Source: Letharia columbiana
Lineage: Eukaryota > Ascomycota > Lecanoromycetes > Lecanorales > Parmeliaceae
Length of the DNA stretch: 64,000 nt
Assembly: GCF_014066305.1 (NCBI RefSeq)
Contig: NW_023501062.1
Location: 629,660 to 693,659 of the forward strand
Reading direction: 5' to 3'
Positions 1 through 10,960 of this stretch are shown piece by piece. The position numbers were made by a program, and so were the translations under genes. Within the stretch, counting starts at the first letter, position 1, and each line of letters starts with the position of its first letter. Under the pieces are notes generated by a model, which was not told where the DNA came from, ran no database searches, and saw only the letters and a program-made list of their open reading frames with translations.

Positions 1-353
1 CTCTATTAACTCTTTAACGCGACTATAAGAGAAAGTCGATAAAGACTTTTATATTCGACTCTCGTAAGCTAGCAATTTAACGAAAATCGACGCTATTTAA
101 ATTTATCTCTTATCTTATCTTATCGCTCGAAGTAGAGTTTTTATAAATATTATAATATAAGTAAAATCTATTAATAAACTTTAAATACTTTTATTCTTAT
201 AATTACTTTTTCTCTTAAAAGATTTAATTCTTGAATAGATAGGTTTCGTAAAGATTTTAAAGATTATATTTTATCTATATACGACTAGATTTCGAGTTTA
301 TACTAACGCTATTAAATAATTATTAAATCTTATATTATTTACTTAATTATAAC
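1..353. other. RIP-degraded AT-rich sequence, nothing recognised
   Basis: This stretch is TpA-rich with CpA and TpG nearly absent and scattered CpG kept, the pattern left by repeat-induced point mutation. No reading frame longer than a few codons starts with ATG. I see no similarity to the elements recognised elsewhere in the window. Confidence 0.6.
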
Positions 354-490
354 TACTAGTTAAAAAGATATAATATATTTTATAAAATATTTTATATTAA
401 GTAATATTATATCGTACTTAAATATAATATAAATAGAGTTAAATATTATATTATTTTTCTAATATAGATTTAAAATCTTAGCGATATTAG
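354..490. mobile_element. Partial arm of the foldback (MITE-like) element
   Basis: The segment begins with TACTAGTTAAAAAGATATAA and then follows, base for base apart from scattered differences, the reverse complement of the right arm of the complete foldback element at 26934-27710. Homology fades near 490. The other arm and the central (TTA)n region are missing, so this is a truncated or internally deleted relative. The neighbouring block 500-600 has a reverse-complement match at about 26230-26340, close to the complete element, which suggests that a larger segment was duplicated in inverted orientation and then rearranged. Confidence 0.6.
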
Positions 491-724
491 TATATATAAT
501 AGAATAAGATAGAGTTAATTTAAAAAATCTTAAATTTATATATATAGTTAATTATAAATTCGAGTTCGCTACGCTCTTTAATTAAATCGACTAAGTTAGC
601 TTAATAACTCTCTTAAGCTTTCTTATTAAAAATTTATATATAAAAGTTTTATACTTTAAAGTACTTAGCTTATGATATATATAGTTAATTTATAATTTCT
701 TAAATTATAAAGTTCGCTTTACGC
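491..724. repeat. Degraded repeat block with internal near-duplication
   Basis: Two similar segments near 530-590 and 670-730 share the words atatatagttaatt and gttcgct followed by acgct. The block 500-600 also matches 26230-26340 in inverted orientation. No coding potential is visible. It separates the foldback arm from the inverted copy of the island repeat. Confidence 0.45.
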
Positions 725-2660
725 TTTTTAACGCTATAAAAATTATAAAGTTTAATCTACTATTAATAAATTAAATAAATATTTAAATATAGTAGTTATA
801 GTAGTTATACGAGACGCGTTCGAGATCGAATAATAATTCTTTTATCTATTTATTATTCTTTTATTATTCTATTAATTCTACTAATTCTATTAATTCTATT
901 AATTTTACTAATATAAATATATTTATTCTCGATACTCTCGCACTTAATTAAATAAGAGAAGAATCTATAATAGACGAATACGAAGAATATTACGAAGAAT
1001 ATTACGAAGACGATTATTAGTAGTAATAATATAATAGATCTACTCTTTACGATTTTATATTAATCTACTTAATTAGTATAAGAGAAGTTACTATAATAGA
1101 CGAATACGGAGAATACTACGGAGAAACTAAGCGATAATAAGATTTCTAGTATTAAGAATAAGCTTAGCTCTTTAAGATCCCACGTTATATACTCTCTACG
1201 ATTTTATATTAAATTATTACTTAGTAAGCGAAGAATATTACTATAATTTAATTTATTATTTCTACTATATTAAAAAGTAAGAGAAGAAACTATAATAGAT
1301 AAATGCGGAGAATACTATAAAGAAACTAAGCGATAATAAGACTATTATCGTTAAGAATACGGCTTAGCTCTTTAAGATTTTACGTTATATTAGTTATTTA
1401 CTTAGTTAATTACTTAGCTAGCTATTTAATTTAATACTCTATAAGAGAAGAAGTAAGAGAAGAAACTATAATAGATAAATACGAAGAATATTACGAAGAA
1501 ATTAAGCGATAATAAGATTATTATTATTAAGAATACGACTTAACTCTTTAAGATCCCACGTTATATACTCTTTACGATTTTATATTAAATTATTACTTAG
1601 TAAGCGAAGAATACTACTATAACTTAGTCTATTATTTCTACTATATTAAGAAGTAAAAGAAGAAACTATAATAGATAAATACGGAGAATACTATAAAGAA
1701 TACTATAAAGAATATTATAAAGAAACTAAGCGATAATAAGACTATTATCGTTAAGAATACGACTTAGCTCTTTAAGATTTTACGTTATATTAGTTATTTA
1801 CTTAGTTAATTACTTAGCTAGCTATTTAATCTAATACTCTATAAGAGAAGAAATAAGAGAAGAAATTATAATAGATAAATACGAAGAATACTACGAAGAA
1901 ATTAAGCGATAATAAGATTATTATTATTAAAAATACGACTTAGCTCTTTAAGATCTCACGTTATATACTCTCTACGATTCTATATTAAATTATTACTTAG
2001 TAAGCGAAGAATACTACTATAACTTAACTTGTTATTCTTACTATATTAAGAAGTAAGAGAAGAAACTATAATAGATAAATGCGGAGAATATTACGAAGAA
2101 TACTATAAAGAATACTACGAAGAAATTAAGCGATAATAAGATTACTATTATTAAGAATACGACTTAGCTCTTTAAGATTCTACGTTATATACTCTCTACG
2201 ATTTTATATTAAATTATTACTTCGAAACGATATATATTTAAACGAATTAAAATCGTTCGATATCTATAGCTATTTTATTATTCGAAAAATTTTACTACGA
2301 TAGAAGATATTATAGAATTTATACTATTAATTAATATATTATCTTTATTTCTTTTTAATATTTCGATACTTCTTATTATAAGAATATAGTCTTTCTCTAT
2401 TTTTTATAAGTAATTATTACGAATTAATTCTTTATACTCGATATATCTTTCTAATTAAATCTTAATATATCTCTCTTTATATATATATATCTATATATTA
2501 TATAGATTAAATTAATTTTATAGTAATAAAAGTAGATTAAAAACGTATAGTAAGTAATTAGAGTTTAATTTAACTTAGAGCTAGGGCTAAAATTCGATTT
2601 AACTTTAAAAAATTTAACTTTATAAATTTAATTTATAGAATAATTCGACTAAGATATATA
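725..2660 (-). repeat. RIPed inverted copy (Q) of the island repeat
   Basis: Read on the minus strand this follows the un-RIPed sequence at 9718-11180. Matching landmarks are the GAATTRATA run (868-903 against 11011-11043), the 12-bp CTCCGCAGTGTT-type minisatellite (960-1010 against 10900-10950 and repeated through 2160), the hairpin motif (2228-2275 against 10126-10169) and the terminal block (2510-2655 against 9718-9890). CpA and TpG sites of the island copy are TpA here; some CpG sites have also become TpA. This copy carries more tandem units in its centre than the island copy does, roughly 960-2220 against 10190-10960. It has no open reading frame. Confidence 0.85.
960..2220 (-). repeat. 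Tandem units inside the RIPed copy Q
   Basis: A composite unit recurs about every 140-240 bp. Each holds a run of 12-bp units (gaagaatattac or gagaatactata), then gaaactaagcgataataaga, then gaatacgacttagctcttta, then a segment ending in the word acgttatat. These are the RIPed equivalents of the units at 10305-10960. The unit number is higher than in the un-RIPed copy, so the array expanded in one copy or contracted in the other. Confidence 0.75.
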
Positions 2661-2789
2661 GAATATATTTATTCTTCTTTATTAAGAGAGAGAAAATATA
2701 AAGAGTAATTTAATATAGCTATTTATCTTTTTATTAATAATAATAATTAAAATAATAATTAGAATTATAAGCGTCTTTATTCTTCTTTT
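2661..2789. other. Degraded spacer, nothing recognised
   Basis: AT-rich RIP-type sequence between the end of repeat copy Q and the first arm of the 220-bp duplication. It contains no feature I can name. Confidence 0.5.
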
Positions 2790-3478
2790 TAAAATTATAA
2801 TATAAAAGAATATTCTAAATTTTAAATTTTTAAATATTATAAAAATAAAATTCTATAATTATCTTTATTTATATATTTATCTTAACGCGTTAAATAGCTT
2901 AATAAACTTTATATTTATTCTTCTCTCAATTTTAACTTACTCTTCTATTTTTTTTATCTTAATTCTTTTAAATATTTTAAGTCTATCTCTATTTAATTAA
3001 ACTTATTAACTATTTATAATAATTTTTATTTTCATAGGAAGTTGTGTTTAGCTTGTTGCTGTTAGGCGTTTGATAATTTGGCTTTAAGACTGTTCAGCTT
3101 TTTAATTAGTTTATTTTTTTTCTTTCTTTCTATAAGTGAGATACGTTATGAACCGGATATTTTCTTTATATGAGACTGGAGGTTTTATGGATAAGATACG
3201 TTATATCTTTTTATTTATTAATAATTAGTGTTAAGCCTTCCTTTTTTATTAGATCTGAATTTTACCTTTTTTTAAATATTATAAAAATCAAAATTCTATA
3301 ATTATCTTTATTTATATATTTAGTCTTAACGCGTTAACTAAGCCTAATAAACTTTATGATTTATTCTTCTCTCCAATTTTAACCTTACTCTTCTATTTTA
3401 TTTTATCGCCTTAATTCTTTTAAATATTTTAGGTCTATCGTCTATCCCTTAATTAAACTTATTAACTATTTATAAATA
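2790..3478. repeat. 220-bp direct duplication flanking a TG-containing insert
   Basis: The segment 2800-3015 recurs at 3255-3478, in the same order and orientation. The two copies differ mainly by single-base insertions in the second copy: an extra G in tttatGattta, an extra C in ctctcCaatt, an extra C in aaCcttactc, and so on. Substitutions of the RIP type are not the main difference. The insert between them (about 3020-3254) is the only other part of the left 9 kb with normal TG and CA frequency. It has no open frame and I recognise nothing in it. Confidence 0.7.
3020..3254. other. Small un-RIPed insert of unknown origin
   Basis: TG and CA dinucleotides are frequent here, for example in gttgtgtttagcttgttgct, in contrast with several kilobases on either side. 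There is no ATG-initiated frame of useful length. The segment ataagatacgttat-type occurs twice inside it (near 3136 and 3192). It could be a recent insertion, a low-accuracy stretch of the assembly, or a chimeric join; the indel-rich second arm of the flanking duplication makes the last two plausible. Confidence 0.5.
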
Positions 3479-5194
3479 AATTTACGTTTTAAATTATTTT
3501 AAATCTCTTTTTCGAGATTAGATTTATTATTATTAATTCTCTCTAATTATAAGTTTATTAATTATCTCTTTATATATTATAGAGTATTAATAATATATCT
3601 TAATAAACTTATAAATATTAGACTTATCGAAGTACTTTTTATAAGCTTATTATCTTTACTAATATAATTATTATAAATATTAATTAAGTTTTTATATAAA
3701 GTACTATTAACTCTTTTAATATAATTCGATATATTAAAATCTTCTTTAAAATTAAATTTAATCTATTTAAATTTATTTTCTCGATATTTTATATAAAGAA
3801 TTATTATTAAAGTATAAAATATTATTAATAAATAATATTTCTAAATATTATAATATTTTTTAATTATTAAAAAATATTACTTATATATAATAATTCTTAT
3901 AAGAAAATAAAGAATATTATAAGCTATTTAAGTAATTATAATATATTTAAACTTTAATTTCTTTTATTATTTTAAAATTAGAAGATTTATTAAATTATTA
4001 AAAAGAGTTTTATAAAGATTAAAAATAAGATTATAATTAGAATAATAATTAAAAAACTTATTATTTCTTCTATATTATTAAAATTAATTATATTTATTCT
4101 TATTATTTAAATTCTTAATCTTAAATTTTATTATCTAATTAAATATATTTTTATTTAATTAATTTATTCGCTTAGCTCTTTATAATTAATTACTTATATT
4201 AATATTTTAATAATTTTAAAATATCTTTTTAAATATTTTTTAATAAATCTTTATCTATAACTTCTCTCTAATATTAATCTTTTAATTTAATTTTTTTAAC
4301 TTTATATTATTATAATTTAAATATAAAAGCGTAATTTATTTATATAGATAGTTTAAATCTAATTAAATTCGATTATAATAGATAATTAATTTCTTATAAA
4401 TCGTTTTAAAAGCTTTAAAAAGTTCTTTATTCTAAAAAATTCTCTTTCTTCTTAATTTTCTAAGCTTTTTATTTATATAGTTAAATAAATAATTATAAAT
4501 ATTAAAAATATAATAAATTATAATCTTCTTTTCTCTACTTATTAATTTTATAAATTTATAAAAAAATCTAATAAGTTAAATTAAATATTAAATCTATTAG
4601 AAATTAATTAAAAGTTATTTAAACGTCTAAATTATAATTTCTATTTATAATTATTTTTTATTATTTAATTTTAAATAGATAATTAATTTATTTTTTAAAA
4701 AGTATATAATATCGATATAAAGAAGTAGAGCGCGAATTAATATCTAATAAATTAAATCTTAACGAGTCTTAATATTCTAAAAGAGCTTAAAAAGACGTTT
4801 TAAATAATATTAGTTCTTTTTAGAAAATTAATATTTATTTAATATTAAAATATTTTTATTTTAAAGTCGTTTAATTTATAATATAAAAAAGATCTCTTTA
4901 TACTAGTCGTTAATATTAATATATATAATAATTTTTTAAATCTTAATATAGTAAATAATATAATAATTAGATTAATAATAAAGAATATTATATCTTTATT
5001 AAGATTATTAATAGATTAATTATACTTATTTAAATTTAATTCTTATCTTCTTTATTATCTTAGCTTCTCTAAAATTTCTTATTTATTAAAATAATTCTAA
5101 TATTATTTAAAAGTTCTTTTAAAACTAGTTAAATAATATATATTATATAAAAAATATATTATAAATAATTTAAGAATTTAAATTCTTTAATATT
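3479..5194. pseudogene. Degraded sequence, possibly coding on minus strand, not recognised
   Basis: Very AT-rich, RIP-saturated sequence. On the minus strand several stretches of 30-60 codons are interrupted only by TAA or TAG, which is what RIPed coding DNA looks like, but I found no motif that identifies a family. It ends where the left LTR of element B begins. Confidence 0.3.
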
Positions 5195-5358
5195 TAATAT
5201 AAGCGTATTTTTAATATATCTCTTAGCTCTATAACTAGCGAGCCTTAGCGAAGATATTCTCTATTATATTATATCTTCTTTTTATCTATATAATTCGATA
5301 TCTTAATTATCTTATTTAATATATTTATATTAATATTATATCTATATTAATTTTAATA
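5195..5358 (+). repeat. 5' LTR of element B
   Basis: Aligns over its full length with the LTRs at 8777, 13162, 16553, 16926 and 19134. The start is degraded (taatataagcg, where the others read tattacgagcg); the end ttttaata matches the others. The original termini were probably TG...CA, turned to TA...TA by RIP. Confidence 0.85.
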
Positions 5359-6150
5359 CTATAATTAAGATTAACTTACTTATTTTATTTATATTAGCGA
5401 ACGAATTTAAAGAAATACGCTAATAGAGACTTTAATAAGAAATTAAGTTAAGTTATTATATTTCTAAATAAGTCTATTAAATAGATAAATCGATTTTAAA
5501 GAGTTTAAAAAAGATAGTAAAACGATCTCGATAAATAGTAGTTAAGAAATAAAGAAGATATTAAATTATTTATATAGCTAGCGAATTAAAAGAAATAGCT
5601 AATATTATCTTATATTTCTATATTTAAAATATATATTAATAGTATTACTTATAACTTTATATATTATAATATTTAAAGTTTTAACGAAGTCTTAATTAGA
5701 TAAGAAATAGTCGAGTTATAGCTAATTAAAGATATTATTCTTTAAAACTTTCTCGTATATAACTTCTCTATAAGATAAGAGACTTTTTAAGCGAAGTAAG
5801 TATACTCGAAAGACTATTATTTAAAGTACTTATAATCTTCTTAACGTTTTAAATAATTAAGAAATAAATATATTAAGTCCTCGTAAAGAAATAATCTTAT
5901 CTCGAGCTTTATAGTAAAAATTTTTATTCTTAATATCGAATAATTTCGATACGCTTTAGAGAGGCTTTACTACTCTCTAGTATATCTAATATTTCTAATA
6001 TTTATTCTTTTAAAGTATTTAAACTTCTCTCTACTTTATTTTAAATCTTTTTTTCTTCTTTTCTATAGTAAAGTCTAATATCGAAAGAATAGATTAAATT
6101 AAGACTTTACTAAAGTAAATTAAATTTTAATAAATATTAATTCTATTAGA
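5359..6150 (+). other. Leader region of element B
   Basis: Runs from the LTR to the readable gag. The block 5395-5640, with the words gcgaacgaatttaaagaaat and gctagcgaattaaaagaaat, recurs in remnant C (17155-17370) and in part in D (19590). A second block (5750-5900) resembles element A at 9200-9330. A clear primer-binding site is not readable after RIP. Confidence 0.6.
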
Positions 6151-7395
6151 TAATAAAGTCGACGAGTTCGACTTAATAGATATATCTTAGAATATTATTA
6201 ATAGTCTATAATTATAATATTAAATTAAATATTAATTTAACGAATTTATAATTATATTAAATAAAATTTATTAGAAGCGAGATAATTTTCGAAAGATTAT
6301 TATTCGATATTATATCGTTATAATAGAAAAGAATCTAATTATAAATAATTTATTTTAGATTTATAGAATAATCGAGAAGATAAATTAATTAGTTTAAGAT
6401 TTCTAGAAGAATATAATTTTCTTATAGCGAAAAGTTAATAATCTTAATCTATAATCGATTAAAGATTTACGATTATTCTTAATCGAGAAGAAACGTATAT
6501 CTAGATATTTAAAAGATAAATTAATTAAAATCTTAAATCTACTTCTATTTATCGACGATAATAATTTTATTTAAAACGACTAATTCTTTAAAATAGAATA
6601 GAAATTTAAAATTAATAGCGATTATTATTTTATTAAAAACTTTAAAATAATCTACGTAATCTTATAACTCGACGATAAGACTATATAATATACGATATAT
6701 AGAAGACTTCGAAACTCTATTAACTTATATTAATCTTTTATTAAGATTATAAATAAGTTAATTAATATTTATAAGAACTTAAATTAATATAATAATATAT
6801 TATATAATATATATACTCTATAATAAGAAACTCGATTCTTTATCGATTTCTATTTAAATTTTATTCGATTAAATATTATTCTTAATATTAAGAAAACTCT
6901 TATATTAGAGAATTATCTTTTTAAGAAATTAAGAAAGAAATTAAGGGAGTTATAGTAGATTATAAAAGATTTTACTATCTTAAAAACTATAAAAGAATAT
7001 CTTTAAAAATTAAATAACTTATAACGTATTAATTATAAGAATTTTAAGTTTATAAAGACTATTATTAAATTAATTATAATATAAATATTTATAATAATAT
7101 CCGCGACTAATATATATTTTATATTTATTACTAAGTTCAATTTAAATATAATTACTACGTCTTTAAATATTATAATTAATTTAAAGTTAAAAGAATTAAT
7201 ATACTATAACTACGATAAAAAAGATTATTATTAAAAGAACTATATAATAACTACTTAAATCGAGGTTAATAAAAAGATCTTTAAGAAAGTATAACTTTAC
7301 GCGATAGAAATAGACGAAGAATTCGAAATTAATAACGTCGATATTACGAATAGCAATAATTCTTCTTTAAATTCGAGAAACAAATAATCTCTTTT
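6150..7395 (+). pseudogene. gag: gag of element B with CCHC zinc knuckle
   Basis: The product would be the capsid/nucleocapsid polyprotein that packages element RNA into virus-like particles. The frame is best readable from about 6735 to 7390 and shows the charged, leucine-rich pattern of retrotransposon gag. At 7202-7243 the codons keep the exact spacing of a CX2CX4HX4C zinc knuckle, but every Cys and His codon now reads Tyr (tac or tat) because TG and CA became TA. Stops are all TAA or TAG at expected Gln or Trp positions. The 5' limit is uncertain. The protease frame that follows is offset from this frame, as is common for gag-pol, though indels could also explain it. Confidence 0.75.
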
Positions 7396-7399
7396 AAAG

Positions 7400-7760
7400 T
7401 TATAATAAGAGATACTTATAAAGTATATTTAATAGATATCTTTAATAACGCTTTAATACGTCGTTCTTTTTATATATAAGTTACGCTTTTCTTATAAGAA
7501 AGAATTTATTTATTTAAGAACTCTCTTATAAATAATAGATATATCGATACTTATATAGTTATAAACGAGTTTTTAATTTTAATAATATATAAGGTCTTAT
7601 ATCTAGAATTACTTTTATTATTACGATTTAAATTATTAAGAGATTATAACGACTAGATTATAAAACGATTAATTATATACTATTTACTTTTTATAATAAT
7701 AATAAAAGACTATTAAGAAGAAATATATCTAATATTAATTATACTATTAAAATATAATAT
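7400..7760 (+). pseudogene. Aspartic protease region of element B
   Basis: At 7429 the frame reads Leu-Ile-Asp followed seven residues later by Ala-Leu-Ile, the arrangement of the retropepsin active-site motif (LIDSGA type) with the central residues altered by RIP. Upstream and downstream residues fit the protease of fungal Gypsy elements. It would cleave the Gag-Pol polyprotein. Stops and missense changes have destroyed it. Confidence 0.55.
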
Positions 7761-8049
7761 AATAGTTAAAAAATCTTAAATAAATAAATACGAGATAGTT
7801 CTTAATATATTATAAAATAAGATACTCTTTTTACTTAGTTAATATAATTATAATAATAATTAGATATTAATAATAAACGAACTCTTCTTTCTATTAACTT
7901 CAAAGCTCTAATTATTTATATTACTTACTCTTCTATCTATTATATTAAAATAATAAAGCTCTCTCTTACTTATCTATAATAACGAAATCGATTTAAATAT
8001 CTTTTTATTAAATAAGAATAAGAATAATAAGAAGTTTAAGTTTATTAAT

Positions 8050-8776
8050 ATCGTTAAGATTAATATAGCGATTTATTACTAACTAGCTCGTAAAAAAGAT
8101 AATAAACTATTTATATTAATAATAAATAAGATCTATAATAACTCGTTAATATTATATATATCTTTTACTATATAAATATTTCGTAAACCTCGTATATTAA
8201 TTAATAAACTTTATTCTTATAATTTAGAAAGAAATATAAAAGATATTATAATTCTAATTATCTTATTTAGATTAATAGTATCGACGAGATTAATTCTAAA
8301 AAGATAAAATATAAATTATCTTCGAAGTATTACGACTATCTAGATATTTTTAATAGAATTAAAATAAATATACTTTTCTTATATTATTCTTATAATTATA
8401 AGTTAGAATTTAATAATAACTTCGATAAAATGAAATTTTCGAAAAGTAGAATCTATTTAATATTAGAATATAAATTAAAATAGATAAAGAAGTATCTAAA
8501 TAAATATTTAAAGAAGAAATTTATAATATTAAGCTATATATTATTTATCTTACTTATTCTATTCGCGAAAAAGTCGAATAGAGAATTATATTTTTATATA
8601 AACTATCGAAAGCTAAACGCTATTACTAAAAGAAATCGATATTTAATTCTATTAATAGATAAGATTTTAATAAGAATTTAGAAATATAAATATCTTACTC
8701 GATTAAATATTATAGCCGCGTTTAATAAACTACGTATATATCTCGATAGCGAGAATTTTACTACTTTTATTATCTC
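8050..8776 (+). pseudogene. pol: Reverse transcriptase, N-terminal half (element B)
   Basis: The segment at 8060-8110 matches the conserved pre-RT stretch of fungal Gypsy Pol. From 8559 the frame gives the fingers motif (LFAKK, then YRKLNAITKR at 8604-8633), then LTRLNIIAAFNKLR, where the first catalytic Asp reads Asn, and ends in TTFIIS at 8776. The frame stops at the insertion point of element A and resumes at 13328. Codon distance between the Tyr of YRKLN (8604) and the Tyr of the YxDD box (13443) is a multiple of three once the insertion and one target copy (4551 bp) are removed. Confidence 0.93.
8772..8776. repeat. Target-site duplication of element A, left copy
   Basis: ATCTC immediately before the left LTR of A, repeated at 13323-13327 immediately after the right LTR. 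A 5-bp duplication is the usual size for Ty3/Gypsy integrase. Confidence 0.9.
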
Positions 8777-8937
8777 TATTACGAGTATACTCTACTTAGC
8801 TCTTAACTCTATAACTAGCGAGTCTTAACGAAGATATTCTCTATTATATTATATCTTCTTCTTATATATATAATTTAATAGTCTTATTATTCTATTCTAT
8901 CTTACTTATATAATATATCTCTATACTAGTTCTAATA
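8777..8937 (+). repeat. 5' LTR of element A
   Basis: 161 bp, from tattacgag to tctaata. Same length and order of blocks as 13162-13322, with scattered differences. It directly follows the ATCTC target sequence. Confidence 0.93.
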
Positions 8938-9717
8938 TTATAATAAGACTTCTTTATATTTCTTAACTCGACGAAGAGAACTAACGAGTTTTTTACTTTC
9001 TACTCGAAGTAAGCGATCGAGTTTAATAAAGAAAACGCTAAGTATTTCTATTATATAGAAGCTCTATTATATATATAAATTATAAATCATCTATATTATT
9101 CGAAAGAATTTATATTAGATAATTTATATTATTAACGATAGTCTAATTTATTAAAAAACGAGTTCTCTATATCGAATATAAGAAATTCTTCTTCGCTTTA
9201 TTTCTTATAAAAAATCTATTATCGATTAATAGACTCTTAGCGAACTTTCTATTATTCGAAAGAATATTATTTAGAGTACTTATAGTCTTTATAACGACTT
9301 TATTAATTAAGAAATAAGTATTTTAAGTATTATAGTTAAATATTAATACTTAATATAGAGATCTACTATCTTTCTCGACTCGTATATATCTTTATAGTAT
9401 CGAAATTCTAGAGATCTCTTTATTCTATCGATATTTATAATAACTCTCGACGGGAAAGCCTAGTTAAAATCGCTATTTTTACGTCTATCTTCTTCGCTTC
9501 GTTTTTATCTATATTTAATATATTATAAATTTCTTAAATTTATTTATATTAATATTAAGATATCGCTCTTTATATCGTCGTTATAAGAATACTTTCTCTT
9601 TCTTTAAATTACGATCTTCTATATATCGTAACTAATTTTATCTTATATACGAAGATCTATATACGAGATATTCGCCTTTAAATTCGCTATAACTTTATAT
9701 ACTATAAGTAAAGGCCT
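8938..9717 (+). other. Leader and 5' internal region of element A
   Basis: Starts with ttataataagacttctttat, shared with remnant C at 17092. The part 9190-9330 resembles the leader of B (5750-5900). Coding-like stretches exist but are not firmly assignable. It is cut off at 9717/9718 by the un-RIPed island. Confidence 0.6.
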
Positions 9718-10125
9718 ATGAATTAAATTCATGAAGTTGAATTTTTCATTTTCTAAGTCAAATGGGTTGGATTTTTCTAAGTCAAATCGAATTTTAGCCC
9801 TAGCCCTAAGTCAAATCGAACTCTAATCGCTTGCTATACGTTTTTAATCTACTTCCACCACTATAAAATTAATTTAATCTATGTGATATATAGGTATATA
9901 TATGTGGAGAGAGGCGCGCTAAGGCCTAATTAGAAGGTGTATCGAATGTGAAGGATTGATTCGTAATAATTGCCTATAAAAATAGAGAAAGGCCATGTCC
10001 TTATGGCAAGAAGTATCGAAATACCGGAAAGAAATGGAGACAATATGCTAATTAGTGATGTGAATCCCACATTATCTCCTGCCGCAGTGAAATCTTTCGA
10101 ATAATGAAATAGCTGTTAGAGCAAG

Positions 10126-10169
10126 ACATCGGACGGTTTTAATTCGTCCAAATATGTATCGTCCGATGT
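10126..10169. other. Hairpin motif shared with the Gypsy 3' regions
   Basis: Perfect 10-bp inverted repeat ACATCGGACG / CGTCCGATGT with a 24-nt loop that contains a smaller GGACG...CGTCC hairpin. The same motif, reverse-complemented and RIPed, sits at 2228-2275 and just after the coding part of the Gypsy elements at about 12465, 15890 and 17918 (gaattaaaattattcgatat). It may be a structured RNA or DNA element. Confidence 0.7.
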
Positions 10170-10304
10170 TCCTCCTGCAGAGGCTTATTGGCTATGATCG
10201 TCGCAGTAGATCCTCCTCTTGTGACGTTATTATAGTTCCTCCTCTTACTCCTTAATACAGTGGGGATAATAGGTCAAGTTGCAGTAGTGTTCTCCGCTTG
10301 CTGA

Positions 10305-10960
10305 GTGATGATTTAATGTAGAATCGTGGAGAGCTGTGACGTGGGATCTTAGAGAGCTGAGCCGTGTTTTTGACGATGATAGCCTTGTTGCCGCTTGGTT
10401 TCTCCGCAGTGTTCTCCGCATTTGCCTGTTGTAGTTCCTCCTCTTGCTCCTCCTCTTATAGAGTATCAGACTGAGTGGCTAGCTGAGTGGCTGACTGAGT
10501 GGTAACTGATATGACGTGGGATCTTGGAGAGCTGAGCCGTGTTCTTGACGATGGTAGCCTTGTTGCCGCTTGTTTCTCCGCAGTGTTCTCCGCAGTGTTC
10601 TCCGCAGTGTTCTCCGCATTTGCCTGTTGTAGTTCCTCCTCTTACCCTTATGTAGTGGGGATGACAGGCTAAGTTGCAGTGGTGTTCTCCGCTTGCTAAG
10701 TGATGATTTGATGTGGAATCGTGGAGGCTATAACGTGGGATCTTGGAGAGCTGGCCGTGTTCTTGGTGCTGGGGCCTTGTTGCCGCTTGGTTTCTCCGCA
10801 GTGTTCTCCGCATTCGCCTGCTGTATTGACTTCTCTTGCCTGGCTGAGTAGATTGGTGTGAGATCGTGGAGAGTAGACCTGTTGTGTCACTGCTGCTGAT
10901 GACTGTCTCCGCAATATTCTCCGCAGTATTCTCCGTATTCGCCTGTTGTAGATCCTCCTC
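10305..10960 (+). repeat. Composite tandem repeat with CTCCGCAGTGTT minisatellite
   Basis: Three to four units, each built as gtgggatcttggagagctg, then ccgtgtt...gccttgttgccgcttg, then one to four copies of the 12-mer CTCCGCAGTGTT, then gcctgttgtagttcctcctc. Four 12-mers stand in a row at 10573-10622. Frames through the 12-mer yield apparent Gly-Glu-His-Cys or Ser-Ala-Val-Phe repeats, which are by-products of the DNA repeat. Confidence 0.85.

Noticed and set aside
3020..3254. Mitochondrial or adapter-derived insert
   Set aside because: I could not match it to any mitochondrial gene or sequencing adapter that I know, so the origin is left open.
3479..5194. Copia or pogo-type transposase remnant
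   Set aside because: Minus-strand segments look coding but no catalytic motif of either family could be identified.
10466..10914. Two minus-strand frames of 115 and 72 codons in the island
   Set aside because: They overlap each other and the composite tandem repeat; the GEHCGEHC pattern is the translated 12-bp minisatellite and there is no recognisable domain.
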